DNA of 47,388 bases from Gammaproteobacteria bacterium (GCA_002708205.1 PAMR01000034.1:17617-65004); one strand, 5' to 3'. Shown: positions 26,239 to 35,039, counted from the first letter of the stretch. Numbers and translations are program-made. Notes: generated from the sequence alone by a model not told the origin.

Positions 26239-27702
26239 CTAGTTGGTTTGCCATTCGGCGTTACTTTGGCCTAACGGCATCGATGGCTGCTTCCACGTGA
26301 CTTCCGTTCCGTCGATTGCTACGGCGGGAGCTAGATGAGTGATCTTGCCCCAAGATGTTTCACTCGACATGGTGAGTGTTTTTTGTTCCTTGGATCCGAT
26401 GGGTTCGTTATGTGTGTTGTCTCGAAGTCCTAGAGATCGTAACCACATTGCAGTGCGAGTCAGCGATACGCGAACCCAGTAGGTACCACCAAACTCGCGT
26501 TGGCGTTTTAAAGCGGTGAGAGTACCGAGAGCTGCTAGATAACCCGTTGTGTAGTCTGTCACCGCTGCTGGTTGGAGCAGGGGAGTGCCTTTGTTGACGT
26601 GCCTGCCGTGCTCGAAAGCCATGCCTGATACCGTTTGTGCTAATTGCTCCCAACCGGGGATTTTCCGCATTGGGCCCTCATGGCCATAACAATTGATAGA
26701 AACATATACGATACCGGGTCTTTTCTGGGCGACTTCGTTCAACCCAAATCCGAGCCGCTCCATTGCTCCTGTTCGATAGCCCTGAGAAAAAACATGCGCC
26801 TCAGAAAGCAGTTTGTTCAGTTGATCTCGAGGCTTTTTATCTTGAAGGTTAAGAAATGCCGTTCTTTTTCCATGACCGGTATCAGTCACAAACATTGGGA
26901 CGCTGGGTAAATGTTCAGCACCGATGCGCAGTGTTTCAGCTCCATAGCTAGCAAGTGTTCGTGCACAGGTTGGTCCCGCGAGAACGCGGGTAAGATCTAG
27001 GACCCGAAAGCCGTTAAGAGGTCGCCCTTGACTCGTTTTCGGTCCTATTGGATCGGCGTCGCCAATCTGTATTATGTCCACTACTGGGCGACAACTCAGA
27101 AATTGACAATGTGTCGATTCATCCCATTCGGAGGGACTGCGGACCATTGCACTGCACAATCCTTTTGTCCATATTTCCTTTTCCAGATCCGGTGCCGTGC
27201 GCTTTTCCAATGCGCGTTGAGCTGCAGGACGGTCTTTGGGATTTCCTAAAATTTGCATCAAGGCTTCTGTATTGTGAGGAAACCCAGGATGCATATACAT
27301 CCAACGTCCGTCGCCTGTTTGCATGAAACCACCTATGGGCCGAGTTTGTTGTGCAGTTCGTTCCGGCGGCGCTTTTGCCGAGTCGTGATATCGCAAGAAG
27401 TGATAACTCATAAGGGAAGCCTCTGCTGCCCGAGTTGAAATACGAGTGCGATGGTTTCCCATAAGGGACGCTGCAATCGCTCCTCCCGCAGCTAAAGCTG
27501 CTGTAGCGGCTTCGGCCACCCGAAAACGAGTCTCAAGTGCCCGACCTTGATCGGTCATTTCTACTTGTTCGAGCAATGAAGAAACTCCCGAGATAGCCAG
27601 AAGTTCTCGTATTGCTCGAGTTAGTGTTGGGTTTGGTTGGATGGGAATCTCCCCGTATGCGTGTATCCGTGTAGAATCTACACATGAATAGTGAACGGAC
27701 AT
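26239..27702 (-). CDS. CaiB/BaiF-family protein with rearranged domain order
   Basis: About 487 residues with CaiB signatures in unusual order. The front half (to about 200) holds an FRVAEAATAAL...EASLMSYHF segment and the small-domain motif GGFMQTGDGRWMYMHPGFPHNTEALMQILG, normally after the Rossmann part. The back half starts with the Rossmann motif NGFRVLDLTRVLAGPTCARTL, then TGHGKRTAFLNLQDKK, SINCYGHEGPM and the catalytic-type Asp in AAVTDYTTGYLAALG. I recall similar long CoA-transferases in other proteobacteria. The ATG at 27702 is the best start although its ribosome site is weak. It could supply CoA for the MaoC/CitE/ACAD genes, with which it converges or aligns. Confidence 0.82.
   Translation of the reverse strand: MSVHYSCVDSTRIHAYGEIPIQPNPTLTRAIRELLAISGVSSLLEQVEMTDQGRALETRFRVAEAATAALAAGGAIAASLMGNHRTRISTRAAEASLMSYHFLRYHDSAKAPPERTAQQTRPIGGFMQTGDGRWMYMHPGFPHNTEALMQILGNPKDRPAAQRALEKRTAPDLEKEIWTKGLCSAMVRSPSEWDESTHCQFLSCRPVVDIIQIGDADPIGPKTSQGRPLNGFRVLDLTRVLAGPTCARTLASYGAETLRIGAEHLPSVPMFVTDTGHGKRTAFLNLQDKKPRDQLNKLLSEAHVFSQGYRTGAMERLGFGLNEVAQKRPGIVYVSINCYGHEGPMRKIPGWEQLAQTVSGMAFEHGRHVNKGTPLLQPAAVTDYTTGYLAALGTLTALKRQREFGGTYWVRVSLTRTAMWLRSLGLRDNTHNEPIGSKEQKTLTMSSETSWGKITHLAPAVAIDGTEVTWKQPSMPLGQSNAEWQTN
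27669..27683. repeat. perfect 7-bp inverted repeat at a head-to-head gene junction
   Basis: GTGTAGA and TCTACAC arms around a single central A, ending on the base before the ATG at 27684. It lies inside the first codons of the minus-strand CaiB gene. It occupies the place of a Shine-Dalgarno for the plus-strand gene, so it could act as an operator or an RNA hairpin; no function is shown. Confidence 0.55.
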
Positions 27703-28520
27703 ATTGCTCGGACTTGAGCCGGGCCGCAAACGAAACGATGCTAGGTACAGCAGATAGGGTCGATGTTTGGATTATGGTCGAATACAAGTCGGTATGGAAA
27801 CCTAAAGCAGTTATCGACAATGACCTTCCAATCTCTATTCAACAATGGCTTGTTAATTCGCAAGATCGTTGTCGCGAAACAGCATTAAAACCAAGGCTTC
27901 AACTTATACGACAACCCCAGGTCGAAGCGGAATTGACCACCGTGATGGTGCATCGGGAAGGACGATTAAATGTTCGAAAATGTCGTACTCAGGAAGAAAT
28001 AACCAGTATCGACGTACTTTCTGACGACTCATTTGATGAATGTTTAGAACCACAATATTTTGTATGTACGAATGGACAGAGGGATTTGTGCTGCGCGCGT
28101 TTTGGATTGCCTACTTTCAAAAAATTATCCGAAGCCGTAGGAGAAAGAGTCTGGCAAACGACCCACTTAGGTGGGCATCGTTTTGCACCAAATGTACTTG
28201 CATTGCCACAGGGGGTTCTTTACGGCCGTGTGGATGCGAAAGACGTGACACAGTTCCTCGATCTGACGGAATTGGGTCGATTGTCAAAAATTCATGTCCG
28301 AGGACGATCGGCTTTTGATCCGTCAGCGCAAGTAGCAGAGCTGGCTATAGAAGAAGAAATATTGGATATCGTAACGACCGATGACAGCGAAGTACGATTT
28401 CATACAACTCATGGCATTAAGTCTGTGAAAATAAATAAAAGACAGAAACCAATAGCTGTCATAGCCAGCTGCGGAGACGAAAAAACGAAAGACATTTTTC
28501 CGTTGATTGCTCAGGAGTGA
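27684..28520 (+). CDS. sucrase/ferredoxin-like (Apd1-type) iron-sulfur protein
   Basis: Sucrase/ferredoxin-like family (PF06999), thioredoxin-fold, 278 residues. Motifs are the N-terminal CSDLSRAANETMLGTA (C8), CTNGQRDLCCARFG (C128, C136, C137) and THLGGHRFAPN (H161, H165). The Cys pair plus HxGGH matches the mixed two-Cys/two-His [2Fe-2S] site described for yeast Apd1 relatives, so a redox cluster is likely. The start at 27684 keeps C8, with no Shine-Dalgarno but an inverted repeat directly before it. It overlaps the 5' end of the divergent CaiB gene by 19 bp and converges on the hydrolase gene 3 bp away. Confidence 0.83.
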   Translation: MNSERTYCSDLSRAANETMLGTADRVDVWIMVEYKSVWKPKAVIDNDLPISIQQWLVNSQDRCRETALKPRLQLIRQPQVEAELTTVMVHREGRLNVRKCRTQEEITSIDVLSDDSFDECLEPQYFVCTNGQRDLCCARFGLPTFKKLSEAVGERVWQTTHLGGHRFAPNVLALPQGVLYGRVDAKDVTQFLDLTELGRLSKIHVRGRSAFDPSAQVAELAIEEEILDIVTTDDSEVRFHTTHGIKSVKINKRQKPIAVIASCGDEKTKDIFPLIAQE

Positions 28521-28523
28521 TGG

Positions 28524-29303
28524 TTAAAGACATGCCTTAATAAAACTTGAAACAGCCTTGTTAAATTCTGGAGCTGTCTGCATGTTAACGGCATGTCCCG
28601 AGTCAACATTCGTTATCGAAAGATTGGGCATTGTAGCGGCCGCATAATCTCTTTGTGCGACGAAGCGTTTTTCGAAGCGGCCGCAGACAAGTAAGGCTTT
28701 ACTTTGGTTATCCCCAATGTATGTGCGGCTGGAAGCACCAGGTATTGTGAATTCGATCGCGTTGGCAATACCTCTGGGATCGAGCAACCGTGAATCAGCG
28801 ACTAGATCGTCATAAATGCTTGTTGGTAGACGTCGCGCGCGTTTAGGATGAACTGGAAGTTTCTCAATTGCGCGCATACCGCCCGTTCGAATAGCTGATG
28901 AAGATTTTTCCGCTCCTGCACGCCAGGCCTTTATTTGCTGGTCGTCAGCAAAAGCAGAGGACGAGTTCGTAAACACGTGTCCGATCGTATGTTCAGGGTA
29001 AGTGAGTGCATATCGAATAGTGATAGCAGCTCCGAGTGAATAGCCGCATACAAACCAATGAGCTATGTCCAGCTCATTCCGCAATTGTTCTAATTCCTCG
29101 ACATAGCTCGATATCGAATACAAGTTTGTTTCTTTAGGGGAAGGCGACCTACCGTGCCCAAAAAGTTCGACGGTGATCGGAGTGCATTCTTTGGATAGGG
29201 CGTCTAGGTTCAAACTCCATTGCGCTCGACTAGATAAAAACCCGTGCACAAGAAGTAGGTAGGGCCCGTTCCCCGGATGAATTTCCCAGAACAATCGGCT
29301 CAT
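28524..29303 (-). CDS. alpha/beta hydrolase
   Basis: Alpha/beta-fold hydrolase, 259 residues. The oxyanion motif LLLVHGFLSSRAQW is at 16-29, the nucleophile elbow is CGYSLGAA with S89, and the catalytic His is in DSGHAVNMQTAPEF near residue 237; the acid is likely the Asp/Glu near LLVCGRFEKRF. The overall pattern resembles MenH/esterase-like small hydrolases. It starts 4 bp after the stop of the dehydrogenase gene, so the two form an operon. Substrate is unknown. Confidence 0.87.
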   Translation of the reverse strand: MSRLFWEIHPGNGPYLLLVHGFLSSRAQWSLNLDALSKECTPITVELFGHGRSPSPKETNLYSISSYVEELEQLRNELDIAHWFVCGYSLGAAITIRYALTYPEHTIGHVFTNSSSAFADDQQIKAWRAGAEKSSSAIRTGGMRAIEKLPVHPKRARRLPTSIYDDLVADSRLLDPRGIANAIEFTIPGASSRTYIGDNQSKALLVCGRFEKRFVAQRDYAAATMPNLSITNVDSGHAVNMQTAPEFNKAVSSFIKACL

Positions 29304-29307
29304 TTGT

Positions 29308-30375
29308 TTATAGCGCTGATCCTACTGCATCAATAAATTCCGTGGTGGTCGCGTTTCCGCCTTGGTCTGGAGTAAGCACAGCCCCTTCTGCGAATACTCG
29401 AAAGACAGCTTTTTCTATCTTCTCGGCCTCGTGCGAAAATCCTAAATATTCGAGCATCATAGTACTTGTTAGTAATGCGGCTGTTGGATTAATAATATTC
29501 TGGCCGGCTATGTCGGGCGCTGTACCGTGTGCTGGCTCGAAGTAAGCATAGTGGTCGCCATATATACCACTGGCTGCCAGACCTAAGCTTCCTACCAAGC
29601 CGCCAGCGGCATCAGATAGTATGTCTCCGTAAAGATTAGGCATAACGATTACGTCATATTTTTGGGGTTCACGAATTAGACGACACGCGAAGTCATCTAC
29701 GATATACGTTTCGAACTCAACATCGGTATAGTCTTTCGCTACTTCGGTTGCTATATCGAGGAACAGTCCGTCGCTTTGGCGAAGCATGTTATGTTTTTGA
29801 GTGCTCGTGACTTTCGGAGAGCCTTCCCGAGTTTTTGCTCTTTTTCGAGCAAGTTCAAAAGAGAAACGAACAACTCGTTCTGTGCCTTCCTCGGTAATAG
29901 CCTTAATGGCATAGCGCCCCTTACCAAGTTCATGTATCGGTTGACGAATATTTCGACCTGAGAGCGACAGAGGGGCTAGATCTTCCAAAGGTCCTTCGAC
30001 ACCAACGTAAAGGTCTTCAAGATTCTCTCGAACGATTGCGAAATCTATACCCTCAGGATTAGCAAGTGGACTGGCACATCCAGGAATATAAACGCAGGGT
30101 CGCACATTGGCGTAAGTTTCTTTCCCCCAACGCAAGTACATGAGAGAGGCTCCCGATTTCCCACTGGTTGAACCGAAAAACGTCGTATCTGCTCTATCGA
30201 TGATCGCTTTAGCTTCGTCGGGGAAAACTGACCCGGTTTTTTCTTCGGCGATTTCTCCAACTTCTGGATAGACAAATTCGAGGCCAATATTTAGTGATTC
30301 CAATAGGGAGACCACCGGCTTCATAGCTTCAGGAGCGGCATCGTCTCCTTCAATTACGGCAATTGTTTTGATCAT
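29308..30375 (-). CDS. isocitrate/isopropylmalate-family dehydrogenase
   Basis: Beta-decarboxylating dehydrogenase, 355 residues, oxidising a 2- or 3-substituted malate with NAD(P). It shows AIVRENLEDLYVGVEG (the ENTE-x-x-Y equivalent with the conserved Tyr), TSTQKHNMLRQSDGLFLD, NLYGDILSDAAGGLVGSLGLAASG with metal Asp residues, and FEPAHGTAPDIAGQNIINPTA. The specificity helix (SLMYLRWGKETYANVRPC) matches neither standard isocitrate nor standard isopropylmalate enzymes, so a tartrate-, homoisocitrate- or other malate-type substrate is possible. The start is the ATG at 30375, 5 nt after GGAGGG; the longer form has no such site. Confidence 0.85.
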   Translation of the reverse strand: MIKTIAVIEGDDAAPEAMKPVVSLLESLNIGLEFVYPEVGEIAEEKTGSVFPDEAKAIIDRADTTFFGSTSGKSGASLMYLRWGKETYANVRPCVYIPGCASPLANPEGIDFAIVRENLEDLYVGVEGPLEDLAPLSLSGRNIRQPIHELGKGRYAIKAITEEGTERVVRFSFELARKRAKTREGSPKVTSTQKHNMLRQSDGLFLDIATEVAKDYTDVEFETYIVDDFACRLIREPQKYDVIVMPNLYGDILSDAAGGLVGSLGLAASGIYGDHYAYFEPAHGTAPDIAGQNIINPTAALLTSTMMLEYLGFSHEAEKIEKAVFRVFAEGAVLTPDQGGNATTTEFIDAVGSAL

Positions 30376-30428
30376 GTTCCCTCCAGCTGTCATTCTGCCG
30401 GTATGAAACACTAGAAGGAACCGTAAAC

Positions 30429-31091
30429 GTGAATCAAGTTCGGGTTTTTATTTGGCTTTTTGGGGCCATAGCCGGTTTTTCACATGCAGCACTGAACACC
30501 GAGGATAAGAATTTAATTGTTTCAGCGGCCTCAAAAGCGGGAGGAGAAGAAAATGAGTCATGCTCCTATACGACACGCCGTAATGACGGCAAAACAGTAC
30601 AGGAGGAGCGCTATAACGCTGGCGCGGAGAATCCTTGGCGATTATTGACGGTGGACGGAAAACTCGCGACTACTAAGCAGAAAGAAAGTTATAAGTCTGA
30701 GTACCGAGGCAACCATCCCGCCTCACTGGGCCTTGATGACTTGGACTTTACTGAGTTTTCTCGAGTAGAAAGTGCGGATGATGTCGCTGTGTTTACCTTT
30801 GTTCCGAAAGAGAACGGCGAAGTCATGGACGAAGCAATCAGGGGGGAAATGATAGTCGATCTCACGACAGAGACCGTCACTAGTATGGAAGTTAAAACTA
30901 TCAAACCATTTTCTCGTGCGATGGTGTTTAAGATGAATGCTTTTCGCCAGTTCTTTGAACTCGGCTACGATGAAGAGGTGGGTGCTGTGGTTATGCAGAA
31001 TCTCGATATGGAGATGCGAGGCAAAGCAATGCTCAAGAAGATTGAAGTAGCGTTCAATATGCAATTCTTTGATTTTGATTGTCCGCGATGA
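30429..31091 (+). CDS. secreted protein of unknown function
   Basis: A 220-residue protein I do not recognise. Residues 1-20 form a signal peptide with cleavage-like SHA before ALN, so a periplasmic or outer-membrane-associated location is likely. The mature part is charged and beta-rich with two Cys (about 45 and near the C-terminus, in CSYTTRR and DFDCPR) that could pair. The layout loosely recalls LolA/LppX-like lipid-binding folds, but no motif proves it. The start is GTG with AGAAGGA upstream. Its stop overlaps the MazG-like gene start (ATGA), so they are co-transcribed. Confidence 0.65.
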   Translation: MNQVRVFIWLFGAIAGFSHAALNTEDKNLIVSAASKAGGEENESCSYTTRRNDGKTVQEERYNAGAENPWRLLTVDGKLATTKQKESYKSEYRGNHPASLGLDDLDFTEFSRVESADDVAVFTFVPKENGEVMDEAIRGEMIVDLTTETVTSMEVKTIKPFSRAMVFKMNAFRQFFELGYDEEVGAVVMQNLDMEMRGKAMLKKIEVAFNMQFFDFDCPR

Positions 31092-31438
31092 CTCAAACAC
31101 TCGACTCATTAAAGGCAGCCGTTGAAACGTTTTCAATAGAGCGTGATTGGAAACAGTTTCACACCCCGAAAAATTTATCGATGGCTCTTTCTGTAGAAGC
31201 TTCTGAATTAGTAGAAATATTTCAATGGTTAACCCCAGAACAGAGCGCTGGATTAAGTCCAAAACTACGCGGGGCTGTCGCCGATGAGCTGGCGGATACA
31301 TTGATTTATTTAGTTCAAATAGCAAATCAATTGGACATCGACTTGTTAGATTCCGCTTTCGAGAAATTAGACAAGAATAGGTTGAAGTACCCGATCGAGA
31401 AATCTCGTGGTAAAGCTCTGAAGTATAGCGATTTATAA
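31088..31438 (+). CDS. MazG-like nucleotide pyrophosphohydrolase
   Basis: All-alpha NTP pyrophosphohydrolase of the dCTPase/RS21-C6 (DCTPP1) type, 116 residues, which removes pyrophosphate from unusual or deoxy NTPs. Metal-binding motifs are VEASELVEIFQW (E37, E40, about 35-47) and DELADTLIYLVQIAN (E67, D70). The start is the ATG at 31088, overlapping the preceding stop by 4 bp; a TTG at 31079 is less likely. It is likely a house-cleaning enzyme. Confidence 0.87.
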   Translation: MTQTLDSLKAAVETFSIERDWKQFHTPKNLSMALSVEASELVEIFQWLTPEQSAGLSPKLRGAVADELADTLIYLVQIANQLDIDLLDSAFEKLDKNRLKYPIEKSRGKALKYSDL

Positions 31439-31451
31439 ATTTTATCAGTCA

Positions 31452-31802
31452 ATGCTTGGTTCAATACTACATCTGATTTTGCATTTGATAATCCCAGCAG
31501 TGGTTGCCTTAGTTTGGTCAAATTGGCCCCATTCTAGATGGGGTGGACGAGGACTACAGTTGTACGGTCTGATGTTATTAACAATGGCTGTTGACATAGA
31601 TCACCTGTTAGCTGACCCGATTTACGATCCAAATCGCTGTAGTTTGGGATTTCACCCCCTACATACATTTGGGCCGATTCTGCTGTATTTTGTTTTATGT
31701 CGATGGTCTTCATTACGGCCTATTGGCGTGGGGCTAATCGTTCACATGATTCTCGATTCATTGGATTGCTACCGACTGATGGGTCGTTGGTATATGAATT
31801 AA
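31452..31802 (+). CDS. DUF6122-like small membrane protein
   Basis: A 116-residue membrane protein with three or four hydrophobic segments. Conserved-looking His/Asp residues are in ILHLILHLIIP, MAVDIDHLLADPIYDPNRCSLGFHPLHT and HMILDSLDC, a pattern I associate with the DUF6122 family. Several His and Asp at the membrane interface suggest metal binding. It lies 14 bp downstream of the MazG-like gene and likely shares its transcript. Function is unknown. Confidence 0.75.
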   Translation: MLGSILHLILHLIIPAVVALVWSNWPHSRWGGRGLQLYGLMLLTMAVDIDHLLADPIYDPNRCSLGFHPLHTFGPILLYFVLCRWSSLRPIGVGLIVHMILDSLDCYRLMGRWYMN

Positions 31803-31863
31803 GAGCTGAAGAAAGCTAGACTCCCGTTATTGATAGTCATCGGGCTCAAACATAGGAGCAATT

Positions 31864-33558
31864 ATGAGTTACGACTTGGTGGTAAAGGATGGAACAGTCA
31901 TTGACGGCTCCGGCCAACCCGGATATCGAGCGGATATAGGCATAAAGAATGGAAAAATATGGTCGATTGGTCGAATAACTGAGCCGGCGAAGCAAGAGAT
32001 TGACGCCGAAGGTCATGTCGTTTCGCCTGGATTCATTGATGGTCATACGCATATGGATGCTCAGATATTTTGGGATCATCTGGGTTCATGTTCTTGCTAT
32101 CACGGAGTCACTAGTGTGGTCATGGGAAACTGTGGCTTTACTATCGCTCCATGCAAGGAGGCAGATGCATCCTACGTTTTTAAAAATCTTGAACGTGCGG
32201 AAGATATATCTCCGGAAGCCATGAAGGCCGGAATAAATTGGTCATGGGAGACTTTCCCTGAATTTCTCGATACGTTGGATCGTTTGCCCAAGGGGATTAA
32301 CTATGCGGGATATATCGGGCATTCGGCAATGCGTACATATGTGATGGGAGAACGAGCTTTCACTGAGAAAGCTGATGAAGATGAATTGAAACGTATGTGT
32401 GAAATTGCGAAGGAGGCTGTCCAAGCCGGCGCGATAGGCTTTTCTACTTCCCGCACACCCAATCATGTAACTCCTGATGATCTGCCTGTGGCAAGCAGGG
32501 TTGCTGATTGGCGAGAAGTGCAAGCGATCGTTAATGCCGTTGGCGAGACGGGTCGCGGCATTTTTGAGATAGCGGGAGAGCATGTAGGACGTGATCCTAA
32601 GCGTATTCGAGAGTACCACGAGCGATTGCGAGATCTCGCGGTCGAATCGGGGGTGCCGCAAACATGGGGTATGTTCAGTACAAGGCGAGCTCCAGATCTT
32701 TGGCGACCCTATTTTGATTTGTTGGATGAAACATCGGCGGCTGGCGGAAAGATATTTGCTCAGGTGCATTCGCGTCAGCTGAATACGATGTTGTCCTTTG
32801 AAACTCAATTGCCGTTTGACAAATGGGACGTATGGAAAGATCTGCGATCGTTACCGCTTGGTGAACAAAAGCAAAAATTACGGGATCCCGAGCTACGAGC
32901 GAAACTCGTTGAAGTGGCCAGTGGTAGTGCTCCCGAGATCAATCTGGTCGGTGTTGAAGCTCGTCCACCGGATTACGATCACTTATATATCGTTGATTCC
33001 ATGTACGGTGAACAGCGGTTGTTGGTTGATGTTGCGAAGGAAAGGGGTATGGATCCTGTAGATCTCATGATCGAGCTCGCCTTGCAAAAAGATTTGAAGC
33101 AGTTTTTTCGACAACCGGCGGCGAATGAAAATCAAGATCATGTGTTGGAAATGATGAAACATCCTAGGTCGGTGGTGACATTTTCCGACTCTGGGGCTCA
33201 TGTATCGCAAATTATGGATAGTTCACTTCAAACGCACGTATTGGCGCACTGGGTACGTGAAAAAGAGGCCTTTACGCTGGAGGAAGCGATAAAACAGCTT
33301 ACATTGATTCCGGCGACCCACTGGGGAATGCATGATCGTGGAATGATTCGAGAAGGCTTGAATGCGGATCTGATTGTTTTTAATCCAGACACCATTGGGC
33401 CCAGCATGCCTGAAGTCGTGTTTGATCTACCTTCGGGTGCAAAGCGCCTGAAACAAACCGCTGATGGGATCAAGCATAGCATCGTGAACGGTGAAGTTTT
33501 TTTAACCGATAATGAGCATTCTGGATCGCACAGTGGAAAGATTTTTCGTGGAGTCTAA
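31864..33558 (+). CDS. N-acyl-D-amino-acid deacylase family amidohydrolase
   Basis: Zinc amidohydrolase of the D-aminoacylase family, 564 residues. The start MSYDLVVKDGTVIDGSGQPGYRADIGI leads to the metal motif GFIDGHTHMDAQIFWD (about 58-73), then the conserved NCGFTIAPCKEAD and a late SDSGAHVSQIMD with the catalytic Asp. A C-terminal beta-sandwich follows GMIREGLNADLIVFNPD. A variant or wider amide specificity is possible, since this family is broad. The next gene, a second amidohydrolase, lies 44 bp downstream, suggesting consecutive steps on one substrate. Confidence 0.88.
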   Translation: MSYDLVVKDGTVIDGSGQPGYRADIGIKNGKIWSIGRITEPAKQEIDAEGHVVSPGFIDGHTHMDAQIFWDHLGSCSCYHGVTSVVMGNCGFTIAPCKEADASYVFKNLERAEDISPEAMKAGINWSWETFPEFLDTLDRLPKGINYAGYIGHSAMRTYVMGERAFTEKADEDELKRMCEIAKEAVQAGAIGFSTSRTPNHVTPDDLPVASRVADWREVQAIVNAVGETGRGIFEIAGEHVGRDPKRIREYHERLRDLAVESGVPQTWGMFSTRRAPDLWRPYFDLLDETSAAGGKIFAQVHSRQLNTMLSFETQLPFDKWDVWKDLRSLPLGEQKQKLRDPELRAKLVEVASGSAPEINLVGVEARPPDYDHLYIVDSMYGEQRLLVDVAKERGMDPVDLMIELALQKDLKQFFRQPAANENQDHVLEMMKHPRSVVTFSDSGAHVSQIMDSSLQTHVLAHWVREKEAFTLEEAIKQLTLIPATHWGMHDRGMIREGLNADLIVFNPDTIGPSMPEVVFDLPSGAKRLKQTADGIKHSIVNGEVFLTDNEHSGSHSGKIFRGV

Positions 33559-33602
33559 ATAGCGATTCCATTTCGTTTTTTCTTTCGGGGGGGAGGAAAA
33601 TA

Positions 33603-35039
33603 ATGTCGCAAGCAGAAGTATTGAGATCAAAGTTAGATCATCCGGTGATCGATGCGGATGGCCATTGGTTGGAGTACGGTCCAATCCTATCGGCTGCTTT
33701 GGAGAAGATAGGAGGTCAGGACGCCATTCGTGGATTGCAGATGGGTGGAACACGGGTACGCCAATCGCTGCAAATGACACCTAATGAACGCCGACATGCG
33801 CATGTTCCGCAAGAAGCGTTCTGGGGAGCCCCGACAAAAAATACACGTGATCGAGCCACGGCCATGATGCCTAAACTGATGTATGAACGGCTCGACGAAT
33901 TTGGGATTGATTTTTCTGTTCTGTTTCCAACGATGGGATTGGGATTTCCCAGGATAGATGACGGAGAAGCGCGGCGAGCTCTTTGTAAGGCGTTTAACAT
34001 TTACTGTGCCGAACTTTTTGAACCGTTTAAGGATCGAATGACTCCAGCCGCGGTCATTCCTATGCATAATCCGGAGGAAGCGATCGCGGAATTGGAACAC
34101 GCTGTCGGTCAGCTCGGTCTTAAAGCGGTGACAATGAATAGCTTGATTGAACGTCCTGTAGAGGAAATTAAGGAGAAGCGGCCCGATTCCTCCGATCTAG
34201 CAAAGTGGTTTGACGTGATCGGGATTGATAGTGCCTATAATTACGATCCCGTATGGGAGACATGTCGAGAACTAGGAGTATCCCCGACATTTCATAGAGG
34301 GTCTCGCGGTAAAGCACTACGAGTGTCACCAAGTAATTTTTGCTACAACCATATTGGGCATTTTGCAGCCGCAGGAGAAGCGACCTGTAAAGCTCTTTTC
34401 TTGGGTGGTGTCACTCGACGATTCCCCGATCTAAATTTTGCCTTGCTGGAAGGTGGTGTCGGGTATGCCTGCCTGTTATATGCCGATCTGATAGGACATT
34501 GGAATATTCGCAATGGCGATGCCCTCGATTATACGGACCCCGCGAATCTCGACCTGGGGCTCCTGCAAGAGTTGTCAGAAAAATATGCCGGATCGGACAT
34601 GCAGACGGCCATCAAAGCGAGGAAAGGCCTGAGTACCCGCAATGATGATTCAACGACGGGTGCTATTAGCAACCTGGATGACTACTCGGCGTGTGAGATC
34701 GAGTCAGCGAGCGATATCAAATCGTTATTTGTGGATCGTTTTTATTTTGGATGCGAAGCGGATGATTCAACGAACGCTTGGGCATTCGATACAAAAAATA
34801 ATCCGTTTAACGCTGAGTTGAAAACGCTCTTTGGCTCAGATGTCGGTCATTTTGATGTGCAGGATATGGCAGGTGTTCTTCCTGAAGCATATGAGCTAGT
34901 TGAAGAGAGTAAAATGACTCTTGATGATTTTCGCCATTTTGTTTTCGAAAATCCGGTCCGTTTTTGGGGTGAAACAAATCCGCGATTTTTTGCGGGGACA
35001 CGTGTAGAAAAGGAAGCGCTGGCCGTCTTGAGAAGTTAG
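33603..35039 (+). CDS. amidohydrolase-2 family metal-dependent hydrolase
   Basis: TIM-barrel metal-dependent hydrolase of the amidohydrolase-2 (ACMSD-like, PF04909) group, 478 residues, longer than typical members near 300-400. The N-terminal metal motif is VIDADGHWLEYGP, followed by VLFPTMGLGFP, PAAVIPMHNPEEAIAELEHAV, a His in SPTFHRGSRG, and GSDVGHFDVQDM near the C-terminus. Relatives hydrolyse or decarboxylate ring-cleavage products. A strong purine-rich ribosome site (GGGGGAGG) lies 6 nt upstream of the ATG. It probably works with the D-aminoacylase-like enzyme before it. Confidence 0.85.
   Translation: MSQAEVLRSKLDHPVIDADGHWLEYGPILSAALEKIGGQDAIRGLQMGGTRVRQSLQMTPNERRHAHVPQEAFWGAPTKNTRDRATAMMPKLMYERLDEFGIDFSVLFPTMGLGFPRIDDGEARRALCKAFNIYCAELFEPFKDRMTPAAVIPMHNPEEAIAELEHAVGQLGLKAVTMNSLIERPVEEIKEKRPDSSDLAKWFDVIGIDSAYNYDPVWETCRELGVSPTFHRGSRGKALRVSPSNFCYNHIGHFAAAGEATCKALFLGGVTRRFPDLNFALLEGGVGYACLLYADLIGHWNIRNGDALDYTDPANLDLGLLQELSEKYAGSDMQTAIKARKGLSTRNDDSTTGAISNLDDYSACEIESASDIKSLFVDRFYFGCEADDSTNAWAFDTKNNPFNAELKTLFGSDVGHFDVQDMAGVLPEAYELVEESKMTLDDFRHFVFENPVRFWGETNPRFFAGTRVEKEALAVLRS

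Noticed and set aside
30723..31325. 200-codon minus-strand frame across the secreted unknown and MazG genes
   Set aside because: The MazG metal motifs and the signal peptide are on the other strand; this frame is a shadow.
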